Shown: in pieces, positions 11,569-23,854 of the stretch
How the letters are laid out: each line of letters begins with the position of its first letter
Numbering within the stretch: the first letter of the stretch is position 1
Source: Platycnemis pennipes
Taxonomy: Eukaryota > Arthropoda > Insecta > Odonata > Platycnemididae
Assembly (NCBI GenBank): GCA_933228895.1
Contig: OW121852.1
Location: 102,941,544 to 103,005,543 of the forward strand
Direction: 5' to 3'
DNA length: 64,000 nucleotides
Notes under the pieces: generated by a model
Told to the model about the DNA's origin: nothing
Seen by the model: only the letters and a program-made list of their open reading frames with translations
Databases searched by the model: none
Translations under genes and position numbers: made by a program

Positions 11569-13914
11569 CTGGAAGAGAGGAAAATAAAGGTTCGCGATTT
11601 CACTTACAAGCCTATTGTTTCACGAATGAGTTTCGAATCCGAGGAACAAAACAGGAATTGGGTTTCCCTGAGCCCGCCCACAAGCATCAGTTGGATTTCG
11701 TATTCGAGGATAGCTTGAGTGCCCACTGGCTTACCAGTCACTTGGTTTACCTCTCACGTCTAATATCCATCTGGTCTCATTCAGCTTTTCCAGCCGATGT
11801 CTCTGGGATATATTTCGTATAACTCTTCCACCGACCTCTCACATCTCGATGGGAACACATTAATAATTCAGTGAGCGCATTAAGCGAATACACAAAATGC
11901 ATTTCATACGATACGTGGTAAGAAAAAGTTTCCACTAGGCCGGCAACTAAAAGGAAACAGACTCAAAGCCGGATCTAATTTATCCGCCAAACACTGAACA
12001 GTGCATACATGAAATCATTCTCCCCATACAGATTTTATTCACACCGGAGCTTTACATTTATGGGCTAAGAAAAAAACTCGCTTTCTTCTTCATTTTATTG
12101 CCGCTATCACTTTAAAAGCAAAGGTTCCCAGGGGTACACGCTTCCCTCGGGGTGTGGGAAGCTTCCTCAGTGGGTGCGATACATGACGATATAAAGGTAT
12201 CGTTTATTGCATAGATGCAGAAACCGACAAGCAAACAATTATTAGTTTTCTAGTGCAGGGTGTTGTGTGGTTTATTTAAGTACATAGTTACGGTAAGAAA
12301 TTATTATTAAATTGAATTTATATATTTATAGCACAAATGTTACTACTCCAATTCTTACTAGAATTCTTTGCGAGATGGTGTGGGAACACATGAGCTTCCA
12401 AGGGATGTTAACAACTATAAATATCAAGAACCATACTTTTAAAGTAATACATAAATGCTAATACTTTACAATATATACGTAATTCAAGCTTTTTTTCATT
12501 CATGGCTCCTCCAGCATCGTGGTAGGTTCTTTTTGATTTCATATTCTACGTTCTTCTCGCCAGAACAGGCTAGTCATTTCCGTCACCTAAGTTAAATGTA
12601 CTTTGCACAATGTTCCTCTAAAGATTATCTTTGGTTCAATCATTTTTCATACTGCGCTAAATGCCCTTCCATTTTCTGCAGATCGCCCGGTGAAACATTC
12701 TCTACTTTATGGCAGCCTCCAATAAGCCAATTCGTTTCTATATTTACTGCCTCCGTCTGGTTTTTTGTGCTTTAATTACCACATATCAACAACAACCTTC
12801 CCTTTTAACTTCACGTAAAACTTAATCTTAAAGACAAAGCTTTGAAAAATTGCATTGAAAACACCCCATATTAAAGTCTGTATATGCCTTTCCTTCACGC
12901 CTTAAGCAAACTCTCCTATATTGATTCCGGTGTCTTAGAAAGCACTTTTTTCTCTACAAATACAATTTATTATTTTTTAACTATCTACCCCAGTTTTATA
13001 TGACTGTTTTGCCTTAGGCCCATCAACTTTTGATTTCATCCAAGGCTGACTCCTTCATAAGGAACTTAAAACCAATTGTTCATTTTTTCCCTTCTCAAAA
13101 TAAATTTGTGAAGTGCACTATGCTTACATTGACCGACAAAGAATGCTTGGTCATAAGCAAATATTTTAGAAATCGATACCGGTTTATCTATCAAGTTTCT
13201 CTGTTGTCACTATATTTTCCTATAAGTTAACTTGTAGAGGAAAAATCAGGCCAGAGTTATGCCTCCAAAAATTTCCGCTTACAATATGAACAATTCTCCA
13301 TGTCATTGCTGGCTTATGCGATCTCGGACTTCAAAATTTCCAGCAACAGTAATGCCTACATTATTAAATTTCGGATGGATGAAAAACTTTTGCTAACTTT
13401 CTCTAGGATTCTCTGTCAAACGCGCTCTGGAAATCCACAAAAACAAGCAAGCATGTCCTCATTTTTTTCTATTTATTTCTATTTCTAATATTCGTTACAG
13501 TTAAAATGAAATAATACCCTGGCCTCCCTAAACCCTTGGTTATCTAAGCAAAAGTAATTATTTTCATATCCTTCATATCCTCTCTTTATTGCTCTTAGGA
13601 CTTTTTTCCTGCAGAAAAAATTTAACTAATACATAATTCTATACCCTCCACATAATTTTTTACATAATTATCTACCAGGTTCATACTTTGAAAACTGATT
13701 ATAATCTCATTTTTTCATTACATTTAGTATGAATCCCTGATATAATCCGCACGTACATAATTACGATGAAAGATAAATTACTGCAAAATCAGGGCCCATC
13801 AAATGCGAGCTCAACTGAAAAACCATCATGCATTTATGAAATGAGAGTTTAATTAATGTTCATTCCTCATCAAAATATTGGAGCAGAAGTTTAAAGGTAC
13901 TTAATCATAAATTT
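11569..13914. other. AT-rich non-coding stretch
   Basis: No protein-like frame. Short open frames at 13030 and 13300 (plus) have no motif. No repeat is recognised. Confidence 0.5.
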
Positions 13915-14000
13915 CATCTACATCTAATTTGTACCTTGCAAACCCCCTCGTTTGTGTGCAGGAGGTCAATTATCACCGAGTATGCACTGTGCACATGCAT
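13915..14000 (-). mobile_element. Diverged 3' end of the (TAGATG)n-tailed family
   Basis: Plus strand begins CATCTACATCTA and keeps ACCTTGCAAACCCCC and TTGTGTGCAGGAGGT, then TATCACCGAGTATGCAC, in the same order as the other tails. More decayed than the copies at 37 and 45 kb. Confidence 0.55.
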
Positions 14001-15727
14001 CAATAGATATGATACAGCTCAATTAGTTAGCTAAATCTATGTTTAATAATTAAAATCATGCAGGTTAGGCGCGGTGACATTCGCTTTTTGAACAGCATGT
14101 AAGGATAGGTACGACAAAAAAATTCGTATCGCTTTTAAAGGCTCTAGTAGGCGGTGAATAATATCCTAATATTTACTAAATCTATCTTAATTATCCTACC
14201 GCTAATTCGATTCCATACATTGTTGCCCCTTACTATGCGCGAAAAAATTACATGCTAAACCTCTCGGCCTTATCTATTGCTATCATTATGATTAGGAGAC
14301 TAGGATTTTTAATATAGTTTTAACGTACTCGTTGACTGGCTCCGTCTGTAACTTTAACAGTATGTTTATTCTACACTTCAAAATGACCTACTTGTAGAAA
14401 CGTAAAAGTTGAAGGATACATTATCACAGCAGAGGTGCATGGAAGAAGCAAAAACACTCAATGACGAAAACATTAGAAAATGTATTATAGGGGTGCGCTG
14501 CGAATAATTCGCTTTTGGATAGATACATTTAATGTTTTTGAAGGAAACTTGAAGTAAATTTGTGCAAGATGATAGACTGAGACAGGTAGGGTTTAGAGTA
14601 GTGACATAACTGAAAACAAAGCCACGGCAAGCGAAAAGAATGAGATAAACTCATGGGTTAGAGAATGAAGAGTGGAGAATAATGAGCAAAATCCGGAAAT
14701 ATAACGAGGGATTTTTTCAGAGATGGTAATGGAGTTCATGGTAAAATAAGATCGTTCGGAAGCACTGCGAGATAACCGTGATCATAAATCTTGGCATCTT
14801 TTGTTCGATCCACGCTCATATTTCTTGGGCGGAAAGAATCTTAAAACTCGGGGTAGGCTCGGTAAATCTCAGAGTGAAACGATGAAAGCAGTCCCAGAAC
14901 ACTTCACCTTAGCGTCCTCAGAATTTAGCGCTGAAGTAGGACGCATAGATTTCTTCCTCTCTCAAGTCTGTGACTCAAGTCTGGAAGAGATTGATATCGA
15001 CTCACTCCTCAAATACAGTTTTATACAGAAATAATGTGCTCATGTGCTACTCTCGCGGTAAGAAGGTGACGTCTTTGATTCAACCAACGCAAGATCCTCA
15101 ATAAAGATACTACATTCCATTGATTTCTCGGCATGATCTGTGGTTTGCTGGTCATTATAAAATGTGAAGCGAAATCTACAATTATCCCCATGTCTAGTTA
15201 TCTTGCAAATAACTACTTGCTAAACAAAACGTGCGTAATAAAACTTTTATAAAAAGAAACTGGAATTATTCATCGATTATTAACTAATCTATTCTTCAAT
15301 ACAAAAAATTCGTTACGCGGAATTTCAACGCTTGATTTTTCGGAGAACCATATGCTGCACGCATATGAAACTTGGTAAAATATTATGTAGTCAATCCACG
15401 GAGTGGAGGTCACCACGCCAATCCGATTCATGTTTTAATTATAATTCATGTATTAATACACGCGAAATCTCCATAGGAGGCAATAGAAAACGCAAAGCTC
15501 TGTGCCGAAGGGGTGGTGCCTAATCCTTCCCAAGCACCTCCTTTCTGGCTTCATTTTCACCCTTAGGCTAGGAGGCATATGCTCCTTCCTCTACCTTCTA
15601 ATCTTCTTGGGCCTATAAGAAATGAATGGTAATAATGTGTCGACAAACCACCAAAACAGAATGATTGCTTGGTGTTGAATAATAATGAGGAAGCGAGCGT
15701 AAGGAGAAGGGGGGTAAAGTCCCCTAG
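14001..15727. other. AT-rich non-coding stretch
   Basis: The frame 14801-15034 (plus) contains a fairly protein-like segment (EFSAEVGRIDFFLSQV) but lacks convincing splice signals. I do not call it. Confidence 0.4.
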
Positions 15728-15880
15728 TTATATAAAATTAGTTAATTATCTAATTGTATGTATAATTACTCAATTATCTAATTTTCTATATTAATAGTTA
15801 ATTACTTAATTTTATATATAATTTGTTTGTTATCGAATTACATTTATATAATTTACTAAGTAATTATATATTGTAATAAT
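15728..15880. repeat. Extreme AT-rich low-complexity block
   Basis: Repeated imperfect units of the type TTAATTATCTAATT. Almost free of G and C. Confidence 0.75.
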
Positions 15881-18348
15881 TTGTTTTGAAGCTGGCAGAT
15901 TAGAAACTATAATAGAATAATATTTACCTCCTTTATTATTTCTGGCTATTGCACATTTGATAGCAGTACGTCCAGTAGCGGTAGCAGTTAAATTTTTATA
16001 TAATAATTATGGTACATACAAACCCACCGTACCGTAGGAATGGCTGAATGGAGTACACCAAGGCCGTAGCAAGACTCGCGCGGGGTGCCGTTGACAAGGA
16101 TGGCTTAACTCAGGTACCGGCTCTCAGTTCTCTGTCGGTGGAAGGTTATTCAACCTGTGACTACCTCGCACCCGACTAATATGCTATGAGAACGCTCCCC
16201 TTCACTACGCACCCACCCTCCGCAGCGACGTATGATGAGAACACCACTCAAAGCCCCTTACAAAGAGAAATATTTGCCGAAAACTGTTCCTCTCTCCCCT
16301 CCAAAACGGCGTGCGGAACAAATTTCCGGGAAAGGAGCCTTTAAGTTAATTAGGCAGTAAGTAGTCCAAAACTAATCTGCATTCCAAGTATCCTTCCCAC
16401 CCTTGTAGCAATAAGAGATCATCATAGGCGATGAATTGGCCGGATTCCTCGATCACCGCTGAAATATTTTTATTCTTTTTCATTGCACTGAATTTTAAAT
16501 TTAAATGTTACCAGATTAAAAAAATGTACCATCTGTCAAAGCGGAATGGTTTTAGAAATATTTAAGCTTCGCCAATTTCCCTCATATAATCTAATTTAGA
16601 TTGCACCTGTAGTACTTTACATACATGGAATCTGCAAGAGAAAGGCTTGATTCAGGAGTTCGAACTTGTACAAAGGATATTTGTGGATGTTCAGTGCGAT
16701 AATTATGTTAGTGTCAAGTAGTACTGACCATGAACTACGATAGTAACCCCTAGTACACCGTAGGTAAAAATTTAGACTTAACATTTAATCTGTGACGAAG
16801 TTAGAAATATACGACTCTTATCCCTGCATTGCGCTCTCAATGGATCAGGAGAAAAATTTAGAAGGGTAGGCTGATTTTTAAAAATTTTTAATTTCTTTTT
16901 TATGCTAGCAATAAGAGTTCATAATGAGGTGGCAAAATAACTTATGGGTAGATATAACGTAGTTACATATATGTATTGACCAGTAGTTCATCTGACTTAT
17001 TATTTTAACGCTAAGAACTCATTCTGGCTACACCCATGCATGCTGAAAAAGAATTATAAATTAAAGCACCATTAAAAATTTCTTATCCGATACTACGCAT
17101 TATATTCCAACTTAGATACTAATACAGGTATTATTGATTTTTTAACGCGCCTTTAGATTGCATAACTGATTTTTTCACAAATTAAATAGAATTTCACTTA
17201 AATAACATTCTTTTCACGTACGTGGTGCATTGTAAGTGATCATTTACCCCCTGTCAAACACCCTCGAGATGGCTTGCAGAGAAATTCATCGATGTAGACG
17301 TAATTTTCCCCCTAAAAGAGGATCAGACCGTCAAGAACGTAAGTTGGGGTAGCCCACTCTTATCTGTAAAGCAGAGGGTGAAAGTATGAGCTAAAACCCA
17401 ATTCCAAGAGTGCAAAAAGTTTTCCGGTTGTCATTGTTTTTATGGTACACGAATGTCATCGTAAACAATCGGAAAGAGAAGGCGGGGGAATTTCATAAAA
17501 ACGTTTCCTTCAAGAAACTTTGTTGAGCCATACCCATAAAACACTTCACATGAGGTCTGGAAAAATGTAATGCTTGTTAGAAGATAAAAGTTTGAAGAGG
17601 AAAATATAAGGCGCGTTACGGCAAAAAGGGGGTTTCAAGGCTCATTTTTTGATAAGAGCATCAATTTAACTAATTACGAAGACCATGCCTCAGGCAATGA
17701 AAAAGAGAAAATATCTACCTGTTCCACATTCAGCGATTATGAGAGTGCACAATTTTACATTATGCTAAAGAACTCTGTTCTTGAAGTTTAAAAAAATCTA
17801 CTACCTATTGTTGTGTCTATCTCATAAAAAAAAGAAAGTTTTGTCTCACGAAAGCACTCTAACGATTAACGTAAGGTAAAAATATATTTAACCGGTAAGA
17901 GAATAATATAAATATCACCTAACTTGAATATTTCACTAGTTTTCCTTCAGTTCACTCTTCACACTATGCATAATATTAACAGCTCATACGTTCACGATGC
18001 TTTTTTTAAAATGCCTTTTTTCCCCATTAACGGTAAATCAATTAACTGAGTTTCTGCTGTTAAAAATCTTCAACGCCAGTATTATGGACATTTACATAAT
18101 GGCCATACAAACAAAGGGCTAAGTATACTGACACCATTCCTTTCAAAATCGCGTTGGATTGAGTGAATATATGTAATGGTGTATTAAATTTATAATCAGC
18201 CAATGGGAACAGCGCCATCTAAATGAAATTGGATTAAAAACGAGAGTGAACACTTATATTTACATTCCAGCGCGTTAATTATAGGTTGGCTTGGTATCTG
18301 GTGAGTGCATCTGTGGTAATTGCGATCTGAATCGAAACACTAACTCAC
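15881..18348. other. Non-coding stretch with a GC-richer patch
   Basis: About 16020-16340 is distinctly GC-richer than its flanks, with several CpGs, but has no open frame or signal that I can name; it may be an unrecognised repeat or small regulatory island. The remainder is AT-rich without features. Confidence 0.4.
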
Positions 18349-18567
18349 CATATACTTTCTCCGCTCCAGTGGACACTCGCAGCAACGCAAGGGAAACGTT
18401 AAGCCACAACACCTCCACACGCAATCACATATGGAAGCCAACTTAGCGTCAGGCCATCGCTGCGAAAGCCGATTTCCGATTAAGTTGTCGCTCAGGAAAC
18501 GGTTGACGTTGGCCGCTGGACTGGTCGCTGGCCCCTTAATGCCAGTAGGCTCGTTTTCATGTAACAT
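18349..18567 (-). CDS. Weak candidate exon with a good donor
   Basis: A minus-strand frame from ATG at 18567 reads 73 codons to a consensus donor (AAAGTATATG, then GTGAGT with its G at 18348), phase 0. It starts MLHENEPTGIKGPATSP and includes a Cys-rich stretch, ICDCVWRCCGLTFPLRCCEC. A TGA lies immediately before the ATG in this frame, so it is either a start exon with poor ATG context or an exon beginning further in. A fair acceptor (TTGAGGTTCCTTTAG) lies about 60 bases upstream. No family recognised. Ending in phase 0, it would join in frame to the 11.4-kb exon. Confidence 0.25.
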
Positions 18568-20744
18568 TCAGTAAAATTAACTGCCCTTTTAGTGTATCTA
18601 TATCTGCGTGGTGCCTCTAAAGGAACCTCAAAGGTCTGTTGCAAGGGATGACTACTGGCAATCATCACCCTCATGTGACCGATACTGTTGTAAGTAACTA
18701 CATTAAATGTTTCATGGATGAGTCATGTAAATCAATTGGAAAATAAGGCAGCTTCACATGAAATACAATTTTCAACTACAACTCTCAACTCCATATTACG
18801 CGGGAGAGACACTGGCCGCATGCAATACTAATTGCAAGTGTTTACACGTCAAATATAGCAGGTAATGTCTAAAACATACACAGGTATCCGTTGCACTTTT
18901 ACATTTTTATTGAAATTGAAAAAAAATGAATCGGATCCGCATTAGATATTATCCTAGCCAATTACTTTCCCTATAAGTTTGATTTAATATAGTAAGCAGG
19001 TCTTATAAAGTTCATCCCACTTTTGCATAGACCGAGTAAATTGTTTAATAAATATTCCTTTATAAATTCAAGTAGATAACAACTAATGTGCTATAAAACG
19101 ATAAATAAATGGGTGAAGATTAGGAAGTGGAATAACTAGGGTAAAAGGGAAACAAAAACTGAAATTTTTCCAGTAATCTATATTATCTCAACGCACACGG
19201 AAATGGTGAATGCTTCAAACTGACTTCACAAAGAAACGCAATATTCTTCGAAACCGTATTCCCCAATACTTTTCCCATCATTTTCTCAGTCGGATAACGG
19301 CTGCATCATTTGTTGCACGATGCAAATAGTGCAGGTCTCACACGGCGAGGTCGCGGCTGACTAAGCAAATGTTACTAGAGCGAATCATTTTTCATGACAG
19401 CTGCAAATATAAAATCCCAGCCCTACGGTACAATTTGCCGAAGGAAATGGATGAATGATTTCACAAAATAGCATATAGGAGAACGAAATGTTTTTATCTC
19501 TTGGAGTTGGGAAACGTCTTCGGAGAGACACCGATTCAGTAGATACTCCATTAAACCGTGGATTTCAATTCCGGTTAAGGCTGAATTGCAAAGATTTGTT
19601 CGCATTATTTGCCGATCTTATGATTATCAAAGAAATAATTTTATTCTTTAAGTTTTACCCAAAGCATATCAAAATTCCTTTCGCAACTCAATAACCTTAA
19701 ATCAACATAATGATTTTGACTACACATATGGAAAAGGTTCCTTCAACTTGAAGTAAACTAATCTTTTTTAACGTTTGGTATGCCTATACTGTATGAAATT
19801 GCCTATCTTAAGCAGTTTCGTTCACTGCAGACACATTTCAATCAGAGATTAGCCAGTATGATAATCACAAAATTCAAACTTCTTAACAGTATTCGGCACC
19901 TTATTTATTATAGAGCTACCATTAGATATCAATCGTAAATTTTTATTTATTTTTTCTTTCCCTTTTTTATTTAACGGAATGAATCTTTTACATGCTGTTA
20001 TAGCTATTATGGAAGGGATTCCATAATTAAACTCATTTCTGCCATGAAAGATAGATGGGTATTAGCATTTTAGAAAGTGGAGGAAGGGCGAAGAGAAAAC
20101 AGGTGTCGGCATAAGCCAGCTCATAGTGGGTCGCCCGGAGTTCCGCAGTTTAAACGGATAATGACACTGTGATTTTGAGTAAATATACATATTTTTTAAT
20201 CCTTAACCGGGCACCTTATAGGAATAACGTATCCGGGATAGCCGGGCCCATTGGACCAATATTGTTAATTTTCGTTTATTCATTACAATGCGGTACTTTC
20301 CTCACCTTAAAATATTAAGTGATCATCATTATTACTTATTGATAGTCTATTTGCCACTTTGAAATTTTTTATAATAATTATTAATGAAAAAATACTCGTT
20401 CAGTTGTCATAATAAGGCCTAAGGATACTCAACAAAATTAATTAAATAAAGACCAGTTTTGTGTTAAATTTATTTTAAGGAAATACATATTATATATATA
20501 GAAAAGTAATTTTCTGGTAAAGTAATTTAGTGTTAATTAAGTCATGGAAATTCAAATATTTTGAATTAATAGTTCTCATTTTATGAGTTTTATTTTATGG
20601 AAACTGGTCCATTGGACCCACCTTGGCCGGATAAGGGTTAATCAAGAAATAATACAGTTCAATTAAGAACTGACTGTCGAACTTGAAGCACCCAAAAAAA
20701 GTACTCACATAGGGACCGGATTACCACTATAAAAATATGCCAAT
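18568..20744. other. AT-rich non-coding stretch
   Basis: No supported gene or repeat. Short frames around 19.4-19.7 kb on both strands overlap each other and lack motifs. Confidence 0.5.
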
Positions 20745-20886
20745 TCAGGGATTCGATGAGATATATGGAACAAGTGATTAAGGATGTGAGAGGGAATAAA
20801 AACGTAAATATGAATAGATTAGGTGATAGAAGAATTCGGTGAAGAGTAATGTCAAACAAATCTCAGGATTGCTGACTATTGATGAT
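20745..20886 (+). mobile_element. RTE-like LINE, 3'-terminal fragment
   Basis: Encodes a degraded RYMEQVIKDV motif followed by the same 3' end as the copies at 1.2 kb and 61.1 kb (CAAATCTCAGGATTG, then ACTATTGATGATG). Only about 140 bp remain, as expected from 5' truncation at insertion. Confidence 0.75.
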
Positions 20887-20960
20887 GGCGCTGAGATTCG
20901 AACCCCGGCTCTCGGATGGTAAGTCAGTAGCTAGAAATTCCATAACAGAACAAACCCGAT
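20887..20960 (-). mobile_element. tRNA-derived SINE head
   Basis: On the minus strand the order is CTAGCTACTGACTTACC (A-box side), then GAGAGCCGGGGTTCGAATC with a good B box. It abuts the LINE end at 20886 without a gap. Confidence 0.6.
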
Positions 20961-21229
20961 CCCCTTTAAACTTTCAAAAAGTGACTCGAAAACGTCAGGT
21001 TTTCAATCGCTGCATTTTGATCTGTTGCGTACTTTGGCGTCAATGTGGTACACTTAGCCTCATTGACTCCTCCCAAGATGCAGCGCACTCCCAAAAGTAT
21101 CTTCCTGATCACTTCCCTCCCCGGAATGCTGTCTAGATAAAAATTTCAGCACATAACGGAGGGTACTAGAGAGGTCAACCTGGAGGGCGAAGCCTACAAA
21201 AAATAAACAAGTTAATTAGAGAGGAGAAT
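20961..21229. other. Non-coding stretch
   Basis: No recognisable feature. The frame 20879-21136 (plus) mostly runs antisense to the SINE head. Confidence 0.4.
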
Positions 21230-21905
21230 GTCGATCATCTCGCCCATCCCTCTCCCACATGACGTATCCGCAATCGGGTTGGAGAGCTGGAGGCCTACGG
21301 TAACAACAGAAATATTGAACAGTAGTAGTCCGTCACTTTTCCCTCTCCTACTCGCAAGCCTTCCAGGGCCCGACCGGCACACCGTCTGTTTATCACCCTT
21401 TCGCAATGTCACTCTCTCCCATGCCGAGCCAATACCCTTTCGCTCGCTCAACTTCCCCCTCCCTTCCCCCCTTCCAGACCCCAATGCGTTTCCCCACCTA
21501 AAGTCCATACCTACGGTCCCTTTACCTTTCCACATATATAACGAGAACATATGTGCGTAGATATGTGCTTGAACGCATCCTATATCCGAAGACAGACTCG
21601 CCACCCCTCGTCTCCTCCGCCCCCCTCCCACTCTCTCCCACCCCACCCCCCGCCCCACTTGCGAGCACTACGATCGATCCCCGCCCAACAGAGTGCCGGG
21701 TCGACCCCCCTCCCCTCCCACCTCCCACCCCTCCGCCCCCGCCTCTCACCTATCCCCATGCAAGCTCAACCCACCAAGCGCTTCTCACCCCCTCGGAACT
21801 GCTCCCACCCGTCTCGACATCCCATTCGCTAATTTCTCCAGTTACTGTCTCTCTCTCTCACTCCTCCTTTATCGCCCCTTTTCCACTTCCCACCTTTCCT
21901 CACTG
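21230..21905. repeat. Pyrimidine-rich, GC-rich island
   Basis: The plus strand is dominated by CT and CCC runs, particularly 21440-21500 and 21600-21760, giving low-complexity Pro/Ser frames on plus and Gly/Arg frames on minus. The C-runs near 21630-21660 would form G-quadruplex motifs on the minus strand. No credible coding sequence. Confidence 0.6.
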
Positions 21906-22303
21906 GCGATGCTGAAGTTTCCCTGAAGACTTGCGTTTGGCGGTTAGAATTTCAGCTACGATGATGATTATGGATGAGTACACGTGAAGTCCTTGGCTAT
22001 TACACATAAGATCAAATAGTAGGATTGTGGTAAAGCTGTCGCTGAAATCCTTGGCGGGTATTTGTTCACGACTTGCCGCATGTCTTTTAATTTTCACTTC
22101 CGGAAGGCTAGTAAGCATTTTTAGATTATTCTGCGAGCCAATTGTTTTTCTCGGCCGAGATCCCACTATCTAAAGTTCGACGCATATCAACGTAAACGCA
22201 ATAAACATGTCATTTATATAACTAGATCTGCATAAATTTCCGAAAAATAGCATTAAGTTACTCTTCATTCGTGTGATGAAACATGGGTTATGGGTCAACC
22301 TGG
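21906..22303. other. Non-coding stretch
   Basis: A minus-strand open frame (21900-22166) contains a hydrophobic stretch (VYSSIIIIVAEIL) but no splice context that I trust. Nothing else is visible. Confidence 0.35.
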
Positions 22304-22484
22304 CTTTCACATTATATATTATCTGCTCGCATTGGTAGGTGATACTGGTATGTACACTGGAAATAGAAGTATTATGGTTGTGACGTGTATGAGTTCGTTA
22401 CTTACAGAGACAGCTGTAGGACAAAAAAACGATTTTTAACGAGAATGTGGGAGATAAAAATCGTTAAGTCGTTATCTATTTTCT
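22304..22484 (+). repeat. Left terminal inverted repeat
   Basis: Matches the reverse complement of 23675-23854 along its length. Confidence 0.8.
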
Positions 22485-22911
22485 AAATACAACATGCCAA
22501 TAACCGTCCTTATTGGCTGAAGCTTAAAAATGTGAATGCAAATAACGACGTAATTTTCGATTCAGGTGTTCCCTTTCTATTTCTCACTTAATTGAAATAA
22601 AAACGTAATAGAAGAAGCGAAATCGCTTAGTTAGAATGACGTTGTTATTAACTTTATTGTGTAGATTCATCTACCATAAATTTTCCTCTCACTTTTGGTC
22701 GTCTACTCAAAAAATAATTTCCTCCCAGCTCCCCATTTCATTCTTCATTTTTATTTCAATTTATCTGATTTTCCTCTCTCTCTCTGCCTCCTTTCCTTGA
22801 AATCGATTCTCACCTTTTCCCACATTTTCCAGCGCCGCCTTCCCTGCTATAAACACCGATACTGAGGAGACCATCTGGCGGAGCGGTGCTTCATAATTTC
22901 AAAACGCTTAC

Positions 22912-23030
22912 CATTTAAATCTGTACGCACGGGATATCCTGGGGTTTCCACACTCCTAACTACACCATCAATTGTGAGAGAAGAATTAATACGCGTGAAG
23001 GTCGTTAATACCACTTTTTCAAAGCAGGAA
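22912..23030 (-). CDS. Weak candidate exon inside the TIR element
   Basis: On the minus strand TATTCTACCAG precedes base 23030, and a good donor (TTAAATG, then GTAAGC) follows base 22912. The frame gives about 39 codons, including SLTIDGVVRSVETPGYPVRT. The G-V-x-S-x-x-x-P-G-Y-P spacing recalls the beginning of CUB domains, but the usual cysteine is not in place, so this is a loose resemblance only. It starts in phase 2 and ends in phase 1. It may be a host exon interrupted by the element, a captured exon, or chance. Confidence 0.2.
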
Positions 23031-23674
23031 CTGGTAGAATATGTATAGCAGTGTATCATTGCTTTAGCGATAGCTATTGTTTTCATTGTCACTTTTGGTG
23101 CGAATCATTATTAAGGGTCATTTCATTCAATTCTAATTATTAATTCCTTCGCTCAATTAGAATTGTTCACTATTTCAAAATAACGCTATTCTCGATGCTC
23201 TACCTTCCATTTACTTAATTGATTCATTCCAATATTATCGTCGTACTGGCGTTAATCCTCCTCGACTTCATCACGCTCAAGCTACAATGATTTTTTTAAA
23301 TATTCATATAATGCAAGCGATCCACGAAAAATCTTAACAGAGTCACTGTAACAGACTCATTGGCAAGTACGATAGCAAACTTTCCACAAAGAAAAATCCC
23401 TGATCGAAGGGATGATTTTTTTCTGTAGAAATCAAGACCTTCAAACCAGAATTGTATGAAATAGCATCATAGTAATTTTGCGTATTTTTTTTCAAAAAAT
23501 TTCCTTCATATAATTCTAAACCTCCTACTTTTATGAATAAATATCATTAATATGAAAGTTGAATGTTTAAAAATATATCCATTCATAAATTTCTAGGGCA
23601 TACATGAATGTTAGTTTGGAAAGGGAAGGTGATGTCGTTCTGATTTATTCTAAATACTTGCAAAGGGGATCGGA

Positions 23675-23854
23675 AGAAAAAAGATAGCGACTTATTGATT
23701 CTTATCTCCCACATACTCGTTAAAAATCGTTTTTTATCCTACAGCTGTTTCTGTAAGTAACGAACTCATACACGTCACAACCATAATACTTCTATTTCCA
23801 GTGTACATACCTGTATCACCTATCAATGCGAGCAGAGAATATATAATGTGAAAG
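23675..23854 (-). repeat. Right terminal inverted repeat
   Basis: Reverse complement of 22304-22484. It ends GAATATATAATGTGAAAG. Confidence 0.8.

Larger units (their letters stand above)
22304..23854. mobile_element. 1.55-kb non-autonomous DNA transposon-like element with long TIRs
   Basis: 22304-22484 and 23675-23854 are inverted copies of each other, about 180 bp, differing by scattered substitutions and small indels. The outer ends read CTTTCACATTATATATT inward from both sides, and inner blocks such as GACAGCTGTAGGA and ACGATTTTTAACGAG are shared. The 1.2-kb interior has no transposase-like frame, so it would depend on proteins supplied in trans. I could not find a convincing target-site duplication, so the superfamily is open and a simple inverted duplication is possible. 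An exon-like block lies inside at 22912-23030. Confidence 0.65.
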
